Made by a program: the position numbers and the translations under genes. The notes under the pieces are model-generated. The model ran no database searches. It saw nothing but the letters and a program-made list of their open reading frames with translations, and was not told the DNA's origin. A DNA stretch of 64,000 nt from Desulfuromonas acetoxidans DSM 684 (GTDB lineage Bacteria > Desulfobacterota > Desulfuromonadia > Desulfuromonadales > Desulfuromonadaceae), in assembly GCF_000167355.1 (NCBI RefSeq), contig NZ_AAEW02000006.1, positions 124,001 to 188,000 of the forward strand, read 5' to 3'. Positions 25,886-34,552 of the stretch are shown one piece after another. How positions within the stretch are numbered: position 1 is the first letter of the stretch; every line of letters starts with the position of its first letter.

Positions 25886-25972
25886 GGCGTCCCCGGCACG
25901 CGCAAACGCACCAGCTCCTTCTACAGAATAAAGTCTTGTGCAAAAAGGCTCACGGAGCCCATGGATGGGCGG

Positions 25973-26602
25973 TCAATAGTCGCCGTTAAGAAACGGATTG
26001 ACGGTCTTTTCACGACCAATGGTGGATTCGGGGCCATGACCGGGATGCACGACAGTGGCATCGGGCAGTACCATCAATTGCGAGCGGATGTGGCTGAGCA
26101 GTTGATTCATATCACCACCGGGCAGATCCGTACGCCCAATGGAGCTGGCGAACAGGGTATCGCCGGAGAACAGATGCCCTTCACCATAAAGGCAGATTCC
26201 ACCGGGAGAGTGGCCCGGGGTGTGGATCACTTCAAAACTCAAATCACCCACTTCAACCAGGTCACCGTTTTCCAGAAAACGCTTCGGATCCGGCGACTGC
26301 ACTGCAGGCAGACCGTAGCCTTCAGCCTGTTTGGCGGCAACTTTGAGCAACGGCAGATCATCACGATGCATGCACAGTTCCACGCCTGTCACCGCCAGAA
26401 TTTGATGGTTGGCACCAACATGATCAAAATGGCCATGGGTATTCACCACCATCTTGACTTTCAGGCCCAGTTTATCAATCACCTCGAGAATACGATCCCC
26501 TTCATCACCGGGATCGATCACCAGAGCCTGTTTCGTGCGTGGACACGCCACCAGATAACAATTGACCTGCAGTGGCCCAACGGCCAGAGTTTCGACGAGC
26601 AT
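25973..26602 (-). CDS. Metallo-beta-lactamase-fold hydrolase (glyoxalase II-like)
   Basis: 209 residues from ATG 26602, which lies 4 nt after the upstream stop. THGHFDHVGA (HxHxDH), HTPGHSPGG, FSGDTLFASSIGRTD and HPGHGPESTIGREK give the complete two-metal site. It most resembles YcbL/GloB-type thioester hydrolases (short glyoxalase II or a related persulfide or thioester enzyme); the substrate is not certain. Last gene of the chain starting at 30554. Confidence 0.9.
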   Translation of the reverse strand: MLVETLAVGPLQVNCYLVACPRTKQALVIDPGDEGDRILEVIDKLGLKVKMVVNTHGHFDHVGANHQILAVTGVELCMHRDDLPLLKVAAKQAEGYGLPAVQSPDPKRFLENGDLVEVGDLSFEVIHTPGHSPGGICLYGEGHLFSGDTLFASSIGRTDLPGGDMNQLLSHIRSQLMVLPDATVVHPGHGPESTIGREKTVNPFLNGDY

Positions 26603-26606
26603 AAAA

Positions 26607-27752
26607 CTATTCCTCTCTGGATCCAAACAGATCCATATTCAATCCGCCCAGTTGCTCTCCCAAGCTGGCACTGAGCGTTTTTTCTTCACGCCGCTTACGT
26701 GGTGCGTTTTTCTCCGTGGCAATAGGCTTCGTCACCGGTGGTGCAGCAACCGGTGCAGGTACGTCGACTTCATCGCCACACAACGCTTGTTCAGCAACGG
26801 GTAGCTTCTCCCCTTTAAAGAAATAGCGATCGTATAAACGGTGATAACCTGTCCAGCGACTGTCGTTATGAGCTTCCTTGTCGATATGTGCCTGAACACC
26901 ATTGATCTTTGAATCCATATCGTCAACGAAATTCAGGATCACGGCTTCGAGTGTTTTCGGCCGCTTGGGTGAACCATAATCGTACTGCCCATGATGAGAC
27001 AACAGCAGATGTTTCAGCAGGGTCGCCTTTATACGTGGAAACGCGCCTAGAGTGCGAATCCTCTCTTCGACCATTTCTACGCCAATGACAATATGACCGA
27101 GCAGCTTTCCTTCATCACTGTAATCGAAACTGCGGTCAAAAAGCAATTCCGCGACTTTGCCGACATCGTGCAACAAGGCGCCGCTGATCAGTAGATCGCG
27201 ATCAACACTCGGATAGCGTCGGCACACATCATCGGCCAGATGGGCCACGGCCAATGAATGTTCGAGCAGTCCGCCAAGATAGACATGATGCATGGCTTTA
27301 GCGGCCGGGGCCTTCTGGTATTGGGCGACAAACGCGGCATCGTTAAAAAATGACTCCATGAGCCCACGGTAGTCAACATCCGTCATCGAAGCGATCAGCG
27401 CGCGGACCTGAGCCATCATAGTGGCCGGATCATGATTGGAAACAGGGAGGAAATCTCCTAGGGAAATTTCGGATTCGTCAACCCGTACCAGATCCTGAAT
27501 CACCAACTGCATTTTACCCATATAGACACTGGCTTTGGCACGCACCCGGATAAAATCGTCCTTGTTGAACAGACGGGAGAAATGATCTACCTGATCCCAG
27601 ATCCGGCCTTCCACTTCACCGCTGCGATCCATCAGTTTCAGGGTCATGTACGGTTTGCCGTTTTTGGCCATGGCCATAATTTTATCCCGCACCAAAAACG
27701 GGCTGTCAATTTGGTCGCGTTCTTTGAGATCCGCGATAAAAACTTTACTCAA
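26607..27752 (-). CDS. OB-fold / HD-domain 3'-5' exonuclease, YhaM-like
   Basis: The best start is TTG 27752: AGGAG is 9 nt ahead and the codon overlaps the upstream stop region. 381 residues. N-terminal OB fold (DSPFLVRDKIMAMAKNGKPYMTLKLMDRSGEVEGRIWD), then HD hydrolase (about 145-310: HHVYLGGLLEHSLAVAHLA, GALLHDVGKV, LLSHHGQYDYGSPKRPKTLEA). A Pro/Ala/Lys-rich tail of about 55 residues follows. YhaM-type enzymes degrade RNA or DNA from the 3' end with metal help. Translation is tied to the FAD enzyme upstream. Confidence 0.9.
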   Translation of the reverse strand: MSKVFIADLKERDQIDSPFLVRDKIMAMAKNGKPYMTLKLMDRSGEVEGRIWDQVDHFSRLFNKDDFIRVRAKASVYMGKMQLVIQDLVRVDESEISLGDFLPVSNHDPATMMAQVRALIASMTDVDYRGLMESFFNDAAFVAQYQKAPAAKAMHHVYLGGLLEHSLAVAHLADDVCRRYPSVDRDLLISGALLHDVGKVAELLFDRSFDYSDEGKLLGHIVIGVEMVEERIRTLGAFPRIKATLLKHLLLSHHGQYDYGSPKRPKTLEAVILNFVDDMDSKINGVQAHIDKEAHNDSRWTGYHRLYDRYFFKGEKLPVAEQALCGDEVDVPAPVAAPPVTKPIATEKNAPRKRREEKTLSASLGEQLGGLNMDLFGSREE

Positions 27753-29361
27753 AACAAGTGTCTCCTGTTGATGAATGATCGTCACAATGATGGATCGCCA
27801 GTGCCTGCTGGATGCCGTCCAACGCTGCACTCATAATCCCACCCGCATAACCGGCGCCTTCACCACACGGATACAATCCGGCCCAAGTGGCTGACTGACC
27901 ATCCTGGCGGCGTACAATCCGCACCGGTGCTGAGGTTCGGGTTTCAATACCGACCAGAGTCGCTTCTGACGTGATGAAACCACGCATTTTTCGATTAAAA
28001 TGGGGCAAAGCCCGCTGTAAACCTTGGCTGACAAAATCGGGTAATGTCTGTTCCAGGGGTGCGTCAACCACACCGGGACGACAACTGGAAACCACGGAAC
28101 CACCCTTTTGACCAAGAAAGTTCAGCAGATTCTGTGCTGGAGCACGATAGTCGCGGCCAGCCAATTCAAAAGCACGCCGCTCCCAGTGTTGCTGAAACCG
28201 CACTCCAGCCAGCGGTGAGTCATCGGCAAAATCCTCCCGGCGCACGGAAACAACCAGAGCACTGTTGGACAACGTTCCAGCACGGCGATAATGGCTCATG
28301 CCGTTGACAACTACGCTGTCCGGCTCACTGGAGCTCTGCACCACCTCCCCGCCGGGGCACATACAAAAGGAATAGACCCCGCGTCCGGTCTCCCGGTCAT
28401 TGTAAGTCAATGCATAATCGGCTGTCGGCAAGTTGCGATGACGCTCAATGCCATACTGAATCCGATTGATCAGAGTAGCCGGATGTTCAACGCGCACGCC
28501 AACTGCAAACGGTTTTGGTTCCATGGCCACACCGCGGCGCTCAAGCCAGGCATAGGTATCACGAGCACTGTGGCCTACTGCCAGCACCACAGCATCACAC
28601 GGAAGCTCCTCCTGGTGGTTGAAGATCACCCCCTGAACATGCTGCGCAGTTCCAAGCAGATCGGTGACACAGCACGTGTAGCGCAGTTCAACACCAAGCC
28701 GCTCAAGTTCTTTGCGAAAATTAAGCAACACGCAGCGTAAACGGTCGGTACCGACATGAGGTTTGGCCTCGCTGAGAATCTGCTCAGGCGCGCCAAACGT
28801 CACCAGAGTCTCAAGGATTGTCCGGGTCAGCGGATGCTTCAGACGTGTCGTTAGTTTGCCGTCAGAAAACGTTCCAGCGCCACCCTCACCAAATTGCACA
28901 TTGCTGTGCGGGTTCAGCGGGCCCCCTGCCCAGAAATTCTCGACATCGGCAACCCGTTGCTCAACCGGACGCCCCCGCTCCACCAGACACACCTGATGAC
29001 CACAACGGGCCAGAGTCAGGGCAGCGAACAGACCGGCCGGCCCCATACCGACGACAACAACCTTTTTGGCTCTCGCGGTTGGCGTGAACACATCAATCGT
29101 TGCTGTAGGTTCAACCTCCACGAGACGCTTGTTGAGTTGACCATGCGTGATTTCAAGTGCCGCGTCAACGGTGAATTGCACGGTATAAACCCGCAAGATA
29201 CGCCCCTTACGGCGCGCATCAATGCCTCGGCGAACGATGTGCCACTGACAAATCTGAGTTCTCTTTATACCCAGAGTTTCAGCAACTCGAGCGCCCAGCC
29301 CATTTTCCTCCTCCTCCAGCGATAAGGTGACCTCCCGCAGCTGATAACAGACCGTCGCCAT
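27745..29361 (-). CDS. NAD(P)/FAD-dependent oxidoreductase (COG2509 type)
   Basis: 538 residues. N-terminal domain (about 1-85) of the kind that precedes the flavin fold in this family. Rossmann motif VVVVGMGPAGLFAALTLARCG (about 97-117), GGAGTFSDGKLTTR, DAVVLAVGHSARDTYAWL, and a C-terminal YPCGEGAGYAGGIMSAALDGIQ FAD segment. Members are widespread in anaerobes and the substrate is not known. The ATG overlaps the stop of the kinase gene (TGATG), and its stop overlaps the start of the nuclease gene. Confidence 0.9.
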   Translation of the reverse strand: MATVCYQLREVTLSLEEEENGLGARVAETLGIKRTQICQWHIVRRGIDARRKGRILRVYTVQFTVDAALEITHGQLNKRLVEVEPTATIDVFTPTARAKKVVVVGMGPAGLFAALTLARCGHQVCLVERGRPVEQRVADVENFWAGGPLNPHSNVQFGEGGAGTFSDGKLTTRLKHPLTRTILETLVTFGAPEQILSEAKPHVGTDRLRCVLLNFRKELERLGVELRYTCCVTDLLGTAQHVQGVIFNHQEELPCDAVVLAVGHSARDTYAWLERRGVAMEPKPFAVGVRVEHPATLINRIQYGIERHRNLPTADYALTYNDRETGRGVYSFCMCPGGEVVQSSSEPDSVVVNGMSHYRRAGTLSNSALVVSVRREDFADDSPLAGVRFQQHWERRAFELAGRDYRAPAQNLLNFLGQKGGSVVSSCRPGVVDAPLEQTLPDFVSQGLQRALPHFNRKMRGFITSEATLVGIETRTSAPVRIVRRQDGQSATWAGLYPCGEGAGYAGGIMSAALDGIQQALAIHHCDDHSSTGDTCFE

Positions 29362-30554
29362 CAGCCAGCCGCCTTTTCAGTGATATCACTATTGTGAACA
29401 GGAAATTCCAGATAAAAAGAGGTGCCCTTGCCCAGGATGCTGCTGACACGAATGCTGCCATGATAATTTTTGACAATGCGCAGCACCACAGAGAGGCCAA
29501 ATCCGGTTCCCTTGCTCTTGGTGGTAAAAAAGGGATCAAACACTTTTGACAGGTTTTCCTGGGCGATACCACTGCCGTTATCGCTAACCTCAACATAGAT
29601 CCTGTCACCCTGCTGCTCCATCTCAACACTAAGTAAACCGCCATCAGCCATGGCCTGCAAAGCATTGACAAACAGATTGGTGAAGATCTGGACAAATTCG
29701 TCCTGATCCCCGACCAGTTTCGGCACTTGTTGCAAGTAAAGATCAAGGTCAACACCCTGCTGGCTGAACTGAGGGCGAAACAGGTCAGCCACATCGTGGA
29801 TCACCTCGTCAAGTGAGACCGGTTGCGTATCCACTTTATGCTGTTTCGAGGCCGCCAGTAACTTAAGCAAAATGGCATCAATCCGGTCAATCTCCTTGAG
29901 GATCTTCTCCGGGTATTCGGCCAACTCATCACCAGGATCAATACCGGTTGCCAAAAGCTGTGCAAACAGACCGATGGAATTAAGGGGATTACGGATTTCG
30001 TGCGCCATCCCTGCGGACAGATGGCCAACGGTTGCCAGTTTCTCGGCCTGAACAATTTCGTTGTGCGCCTGCTCCAGTTCACGGGTTTTTTCGGCAACCC
30101 GCATCTCCAACTCGCGGTTCCAGGCCTGAATCTCCTGCTGCAGTTGCGCGCGTTCCTGTTCCAGACTGCGATTGATCAGCTCTATGCGCCGGAATTTGAG
30201 GACTGAATCAATGCGGTCAAGCAGATCGTGATTGTTGAACGGCTTAAGAACATAGTCGGAAGCTCCGGCTTTCATTACTTCAACGGCAACGGTTTCACTG
30301 CCTTTGCCGGTAAACATGATGACATAAACATCGGGGTAGTCCTGGCGAATCTGCTTGAGAACGCTCATACCGTCCATCACCGGCATCATATAGTCCAACA
30401 GCACCAGAGAAGGCGGCTGTTCAGCAATCAGGCGCAACCCCTCCATACCGGATGCCGCCGTTCGCACCTCATAACCGCGACTGCTCAGAATCATGCGACA
30501 GAGATCGAGAATCGCTTTTTCATCATCAATGACTAGAATATGTTCCGTCGTCAT
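29361..30554 (-). CDS. Receiver-first hybrid: response receiver fused to histidine kinase
   Basis: 397 residues. Receiver domain about 5-120 (VIDDE, phospho-Asp in VLLDYMMPVMDG, KPF). A coiled coil about 130-175 (LEQERAQLQQEIQAWNRELEMRVAEKTRELEQAHNEIV). HisKA with GHLSAGMAHEIRNPLNSIGLF, and HATPase (VNALQAMADGG, SDNGSGI, TGFGLSVVLRIV). There is no membrane segment, so it is a cytoplasmic kinase probably controlled by phosphorylation of its own receiver. First gene of a four-gene overlapping chain. Confidence 0.93.
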   Translation of the reverse strand: MTTEHILVIDDEKAILDLCRMILSSRGYEVRTAASGMEGLRLIAEQPPSLVLLDYMMPVMDGMSVLKQIRQDYPDVYVIMFTGKGSETVAVEVMKAGASDYVLKPFNNHDLLDRIDSVLKFRRIELINRSLEQERAQLQQEIQAWNRELEMRVAEKTRELEQAHNEIVQAEKLATVGHLSAGMAHEIRNPLNSIGLFAQLLATGIDPGDELAEYPEKILKEIDRIDAILLKLLAASKQHKVDTQPVSLDEVIHDVADLFRPQFSQQGVDLDLYLQQVPKLVGDQDEFVQIFTNLFVNALQAMADGGLLSVEMEQQGDRIYVEVSDNGSGIAQENLSKVFDPFFTTKSKGTGFGLSVVLRIVKNYHGSIRVSSILGKGTSFYLEFPVHNSDITEKAAG

Positions 30555-30664
30555 ACCTTACCGTTCCATCCAGAATGTGCCCTGCGAATTGAGGACAGCT
30601 AAGCTGCGCAGAGCATACCCTGACTGCCACGCCATTGACAAGCCTGCAACAGGGTTTTTCAAAC

Positions 30665-30696
30665 GACAAAAGGCGACTTTACCGTCGCCTTTTGTC
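30665..30696 (-). terminator. Terminator after the UspA gene
   Basis: A perfect 13-bp stem (30665-30677 with 30684-30696) whose ends are A/T-rich, 26 nt after the uspA-like gene. Confidence 0.85.
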
Positions 30697-30721
30697 AAAT
30701 CTCTTCTCCATAACTGGTGTG

Positions 30722-31165
30722 TTAACGATTACTTACCGTCATCACCGGGATTGGTGACTTGCGCACAACCTTTTCAGCTGTGCTGCCGAACAGCATATGA
30801 TCAAGACCTGAACGCCCCTGAGTTCCCAGAATGATCAAATCGGCGTTCAGATCTTCAGCCTGGGCGATAATCTCGGTATAAGCCACACCTGGAACAACAC
30901 GGGTCTCATAAGTATCCGCATCGGTCATATGCTCACGGCAAAACTCATCCATCATCCGATTCGCCCCATCTTCAATCTCTTTTTCGAGAACATCAAATGA
31001 GATATGCGGCACGTAGAAACCACGCAGATCCACCGGCTCACAAATGACATGCACCAGAACCAGCTTGGAACCAACCGCGCGACTGATTGACTGGGCATAC
31101 TCGAACGCTTCGCTGGAGCAATCGGAAAAATCCGTTGCAAAGACAATGGTTTTCAGTTCTTTCAT
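30722..31165 (-). CDS. Universal stress protein (UspA family)
   Basis: 147 residues from ATG 31165 (GGAGGGAGGGGATC upstream). TIVFATDFSDCSSEAFEYA at the start, VHVIC, and the nucleotide-binding end GTQGRSGLDHMLFGSTAEKVVRKSPIPVMTV (G-2x-G-9x-G-S/T pattern), so it is of the ATP-binding type. It follows the single-domain receiver by 19 nt. Confidence 0.95.
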   Translation of the reverse strand: MKELKTIVFATDFSDCSSEAFEYAQSISRAVGSKLVLVHVICEPVDLRGFYVPHISFDVLEKEIEDGANRMMDEFCREHMTDADTYETRVVPGVAYTEIIAQAEDLNADLIILGTQGRSGLDHMLFGSTAEKVVRKSPIPVMTVSNR

Positions 31166-31184
31166 GATCCCCTCCCTCCTGCAG

Positions 31185-31598
31185 TCAGGATAACTGCAAC
31201 GCATGTGTTATCGACAGTTTTTCCAGTACCAGTTTCAACTCGTTGAAACGAACCGGCTTGTGGACAAAATCACACGCGCCGAGATTTACCGCTTCAAGAT
31301 AGGTTTCCACTTCGCCATGCGCCGTCACCATGACAACGCGGGTTTCCGGATAGTGCTCGTGAATTTCGTTAAGCAGGGACAACCCATCCATATCCGGCAT
31401 ACGAATATCACTCAAAACAATATTGACCGGATGATGTTCGAGATAGTCGAGCGCTTCATGTCCACCGGAAACACAGGTGGCATCATAGCCTGCCTGCGTC
31501 AACAGCTTGCCAAGACAAACGCGGCTGTTTTCTTCATCATCCACCACAAGAATTTTATATTTTGCAAATCCCACTTGTGACTCTCCTTCATCTTTCAC
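31185..31598 (-). CDS. Single-domain response regulator
   Basis: 137 residues from ATG 31598. An in-frame GTG at 31574 has a better site (AGGAG, 8 nt) and would give 129 residues starting near GFAKYKILVVDDEE. CheY-like: ILVVDDEE, phospho-Asp in IVLSDIRMPDMDG, VTAHGE, HKPV. There is no output domain. Operon with the UspA gene; its partner kinase is not evident, though the cytoplasmic receiver-kinase is the next gene downstream after the terminator. Confidence 0.92.
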   Translation of the reverse strand: MKDEGESQVGFAKYKILVVDDEENSRVCLGKLLTQAGYDATCVSGGHEALDYLEHHPVNIVLSDIRMPDMDGLSLLNEIHEHYPETRVVMVTAHGEVETYLEAVNLGACDFVHKPVRFNELKLVLEKLSITHALQLS

Positions 31599-31910
31599 CT
31601 AAGAAAAGGTTAGCATGGAGAACCTTGCTGTCAAGCTGAAGACGGTCCGATTTATTCCTGTTGTTACAGTAAGTTACCTTTTAGAAACAGACAATTTTTG
31701 CCACTGGGAAAAACAGAGGGTTTTAACAAATACAAGCTCTGGGAAACTCATGAGGAATTATCACATAACGTTAATCGATACCAGGGTCCAAATAGGTTGG
31801 AACCTTTACACAAAATAACGGGTTATCGGGATAAAACCCGGGAATTTTGATCTAGGTTTGGGGCGTCATAGGCGAGCGGAAACATGCAGCAAGGTATTTG
31901 AGGGGCGAGA
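31599..31910. other. Intergenic region
   Basis: No gene is seen in these 312 nt. They hold the terminator of the PNP operon at 31819-31840 and must hold the promoter of the receiver/UspA pair on the minus strand. Confidence 0.5.
31819..31840 (-). terminator. Probable terminator of the PNP gene
   Basis: Six-pair stem CGGGTT/AACCCG (31819-31824, 31835-31840), followed on the minus strand by TTATTTTG, 71 nt after the stop. Confidence 0.45.
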
Positions 31911-32735
31911 CTAGTGGGCAGCGGTCCAGTACGACAACAATTGGTCTAGCAATAAAGAGGAATGAGCCTGAGCATCCTGTCCGCACTGCAGCACTTCCTG
32001 GTGCTGGAGGGGGTCAGTACTGAGCCCTGCCGCAGGATTGGTGACCAGCGAGAGCCCCACCACCTCAAGACCGAGATAACGAGCCATGATCGCTTCGGGC
32101 ACCATGGACATAGATACCACGTCGGCACCCAACCGTTCCAAGGCACGGATTTCAGCCGGGGTTTCATAACTGGGGCCGACAACCGCGGCGAGCACTCCCC
32201 GATGCAGCGCGATCCCCTGCTGGTCGGCCCAAATTTTCAAATCCGGATAAAAATCGGTGCAATAGAGATTGCACAGATCAATAAATGGACTGGGCGAGAG
32301 ACCTCGTAACGGGTTATCACCCTGGAAATTGAGATGATCTTTAATAATAACAAAACTACCAGCCATCAATTCCGGAGCAATACCGCCAACGGCATTGGTT
32401 AAAACCAGACGTTGGGTCCCCATGGCATGGGCCAACTGCGCCGTTTGCGAAACCTGAGCTGCCGTAAGCCCCTGATAAAGATGAAACCGGCCCTGAAACA
32501 CCAGCAGGCGACACTCACCCCAGGTAGCAACATGCAGCTTACCGGCATGACCGGGCACGTTGGCAATAGAATTCTCCTGAGTTCGAAAAACCTCTGAATA
32601 GTCCAGAGAGCATTCAATCACCAGGTTTTCAGCCCAACTACTCCAGCCTGAACCGAGAATAATCGCCGTCTCACAGGGAGCGACCCCGGCCAGGCGCGGA
32701 TGCCATGCGGCGGGTTTTGCCGACGGTCCAACCAT
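31911..32735 (-). CDS. Purine-nucleoside phosphorylase (trimeric type)
   Basis: 274 residues. ILGSGWSSW (phosphate loop), GHAGKLHVA, FQGRFHLYQGL, LTNAVGGI, VVGPSYETPAEIRAL, GADVVSMSMVPEAIMARYLGLEVVGLSLVTN (purine-binding Asn). It splits inosine or guanosine with phosphate into base and ribose 1-phosphate. It overlaps the TPR lipoprotein gene by one base and lies near the MTA phosphorylase and PfkB kinase genes, so this is a purine salvage cluster. Confidence 0.93.
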   Translation of the reverse strand: MVGPSAKPAAWHPRLAGVAPCETAIILGSGWSSWAENLVIECSLDYSEVFRTQENSIANVPGHAGKLHVATWGECRLLVFQGRFHLYQGLTAAQVSQTAQLAHAMGTQRLVLTNAVGGIAPELMAGSFVIIKDHLNFQGDNPLRGLSPSPFIDLCNLYCTDFYPDLKIWADQQGIALHRGVLAAVVGPSYETPAEIRALERLGADVVSMSMVPEAIMARYLGLEVVGLSLVTNPAAGLSTDPLQHQEVLQCGQDAQAHSSLLLDQLLSYWTAAH

Positions 32736-33490
32736 CAGGACGGATCCTGTAACAGCTTCAGATATTCACGCGCTTTGTCACCGCGTTCAGTGCCGTCTTC
32801 ACGGTTGGCCACCTCACGGAATTGTTCAGCAGCCGCCTCATTATCCTCCAGGTAGAGATAACACTCACCGAGCATCAGACGCGCTGCAGAGAACTCCGGG
32901 GCCAACTTCAAGACTTTTTTCAACTGCGTGCGGGCCAAGTCATATTTCGCCATCCGCATATAGGTCTGGGCCTGCAACGCCATGATGCCGGTACTGCCTG
33001 GCGCGCTTTCAAGGGCTTCGTTAAACGCCAGAATCGCTTTGATATAATTGCCGCCACGTTGATAGGCCAAGCCTAGGCCTGTCAGAGAGCGCACCCGGAA
33101 GGGGAACAGCAGGTTGTCCGACACCTTGCGAAACAGGTGGGCGGCATCATCCCAACGCTGCATATCCAGGTACAGGGCGGCCAGGTTATTCTCAACATTG
33201 GGGTTATCGGGATCCAACAAAAGAGATTCTTTGAAATGTTGTTCCGACAGCTCGTAGGCGCGTTTACCATAATACGCTTCTGCCAAGTTAGCCTGAATAG
33301 CGGCATCATCCGGTGCCAGTTTTTCTGCCGTCAGCAATTCGTTCAGGGCTTTGCTGTATTCTTTCCTCGCCAGATAGGATTGCCCCATCTTGTGGTGAGC
33401 ACGCACTTCATCTTTCGGTTTTGTCGTCGGGCCACAACCGCCGACAACAAGGGCAACCATCAGCACACTCCAGACAATCAGACGCATCAT
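32735..33490 (-). CDS. TPR lipoprotein, PilF/PilW-like
   Basis: 251 residues. Lipobox VVGGC with the lipidated Cys at position 19. About six TPR units follow (SYLARKEYSKALNELLTAEKLAPDD; LSEQHFKESLLLDPDNPN; YIKAILAFNEALESAPGS; LARTQLKKVLKLAPEF). It is similar to the outer-membrane pilotins PilF/PilW of type IV pili, but no pilus gene is nearby and TPR lipoproteins serve many envelope complexes. One-base overlap with the PNP gene. Confidence 0.85.
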   Translation of the reverse strand: MMRLIVWSVLMVALVVGGCGPTTKPKDEVRAHHKMGQSYLARKEYSKALNELLTAEKLAPDDAAIQANLAEAYYGKRAYELSEQHFKESLLLDPDNPNVENNLAALYLDMQRWDDAAHLFRKVSDNLLFPFRVRSLTGLGLAYQRGGNYIKAILAFNEALESAPGSTGIMALQAQTYMRMAKYDLARTQLKKVLKLAPEFSAARLMLGECYLYLEDNEAAAEQFREVANREDGTERGDKAREYLKLLQDPS

Positions 33491-33637
33491 TAAGACTCCC
33501 GTTCTGGTAGGTCACTATACAAATTTTTCTTGACACAAGAGTAACCCATATCACATGAGAATAAGCCACCCTTATGAAGAAACCAACCACGGTCACAACC
33601 CATGCCACCATTGAGTGACATATTCTGTTGTACCGGG

Positions 33638-34552
33638 TTATTCATCAATTCCGGAAAAACGGGTCAACAACTGGAATTTACGGTAACGGTCCTCAATCTC
33701 CGCATATTCCAAACTCTTCATCCGTTCCAGACTGAACATCTCAACATTGAACGATGCCATAACACTACCGAAAATGATTGCCTGACGCATGGCGGCATCA
33801 GACATATCCTGCACGCCTGCCAGATAGCCCATAAAACCACCGGCAAAAGTATCACCGGCTCCGGTGGGATCAAAAACATTCTCCAGAGGATACGCCGGAG
33901 CCGAGAACACGCCATGCTCGGTAAACATCAGGGCACCATACTCGCCCCGTTTTACCACCAGAGTTTTCGGTCCCATGTCCAGAACCTTCTGTGCTGCTTT
34001 CACCACATTGGCCTCAGCGGCCAGTTGGCGTACTTCACCTTCGTTGATCAGCAGCACATCAACATATTTGAGAGTATTTATCAGGGCATCACGCTTGCCC
34101 TCAATCCAGAAGTTCATGGTGTCACAGGCCACCAGTTTAGGCCGCACCACCTGCTTGAGAACATCCAGTTGCAGCTCGGGATCAATGTTGGCGAGAAAAA
34201 CGTAATCCGCATCAAGATAAGCTTCCGGCAACTGCGGGCTGAAACTGGCAAACACATTGAGCTGGGTATCAAGGGTGGTAGCTTCATTGAGGTCATAACC
34301 GTAGCTGCCGGCCCAGCGGAAAGTTTTTCCTGGTGCCGTGGTCAGTCCGGTCAGGTCAATATTTCGCGAACGCAGGAAATCAACATGTTCGGAAGGAAAA
34401 TCCTCACCAACCACAGCCACCAGATTCACATCGGTAAAAAAACTCGCCGACGTCGAAAAATAGGTGCCCGAGCCGCCCAAAACATCATCCGCTTTACCAA
34501 ACGGGGTCTCAACACTGTCAAAGGCAACGGACCCAACGACCAGAATACTCAT
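33638..34552 (-). CDS. PfkB-family sugar/nucleoside kinase
   Basis: 304 residues. VVGSVAFDSVETPFG at the start, GGSGTYFSTSASFF (substrate side), LVVKRGEYGALMF, and the PfkB signature DPTGAGDTFAGGFMGYL with catalytic Asp. It overlaps the MTA phosphorylase gene by four bases (ATGA). That pairing, found in many bacteria, suggests a nucleoside or sugar from MTA or purine breakdown as substrate (adenosine, or a ribose derivative), but the sequence does not decide it. Confidence 0.9.
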   Translation of the reverse strand: MSILVVGSVAFDSVETPFGKADDVLGGSGTYFSTSASFFTDVNLVAVVGEDFPSEHVDFLRSRNIDLTGLTTAPGKTFRWAGSYGYDLNEATTLDTQLNVFASFSPQLPEAYLDADYVFLANIDPELQLDVLKQVVRPKLVACDTMNFWIEGKRDALINTLKYVDVLLINEGEVRQLAAEANVVKAAQKVLDMGPKTLVVKRGEYGALMFTEHGVFSAPAYPLENVFDPTGAGDTFAGGFMGYLAGVQDMSDAAMRQAIIFGSVMASFNVEMFSLERMKSLEYAEIEDRYRKFQLLTRFSGIDE

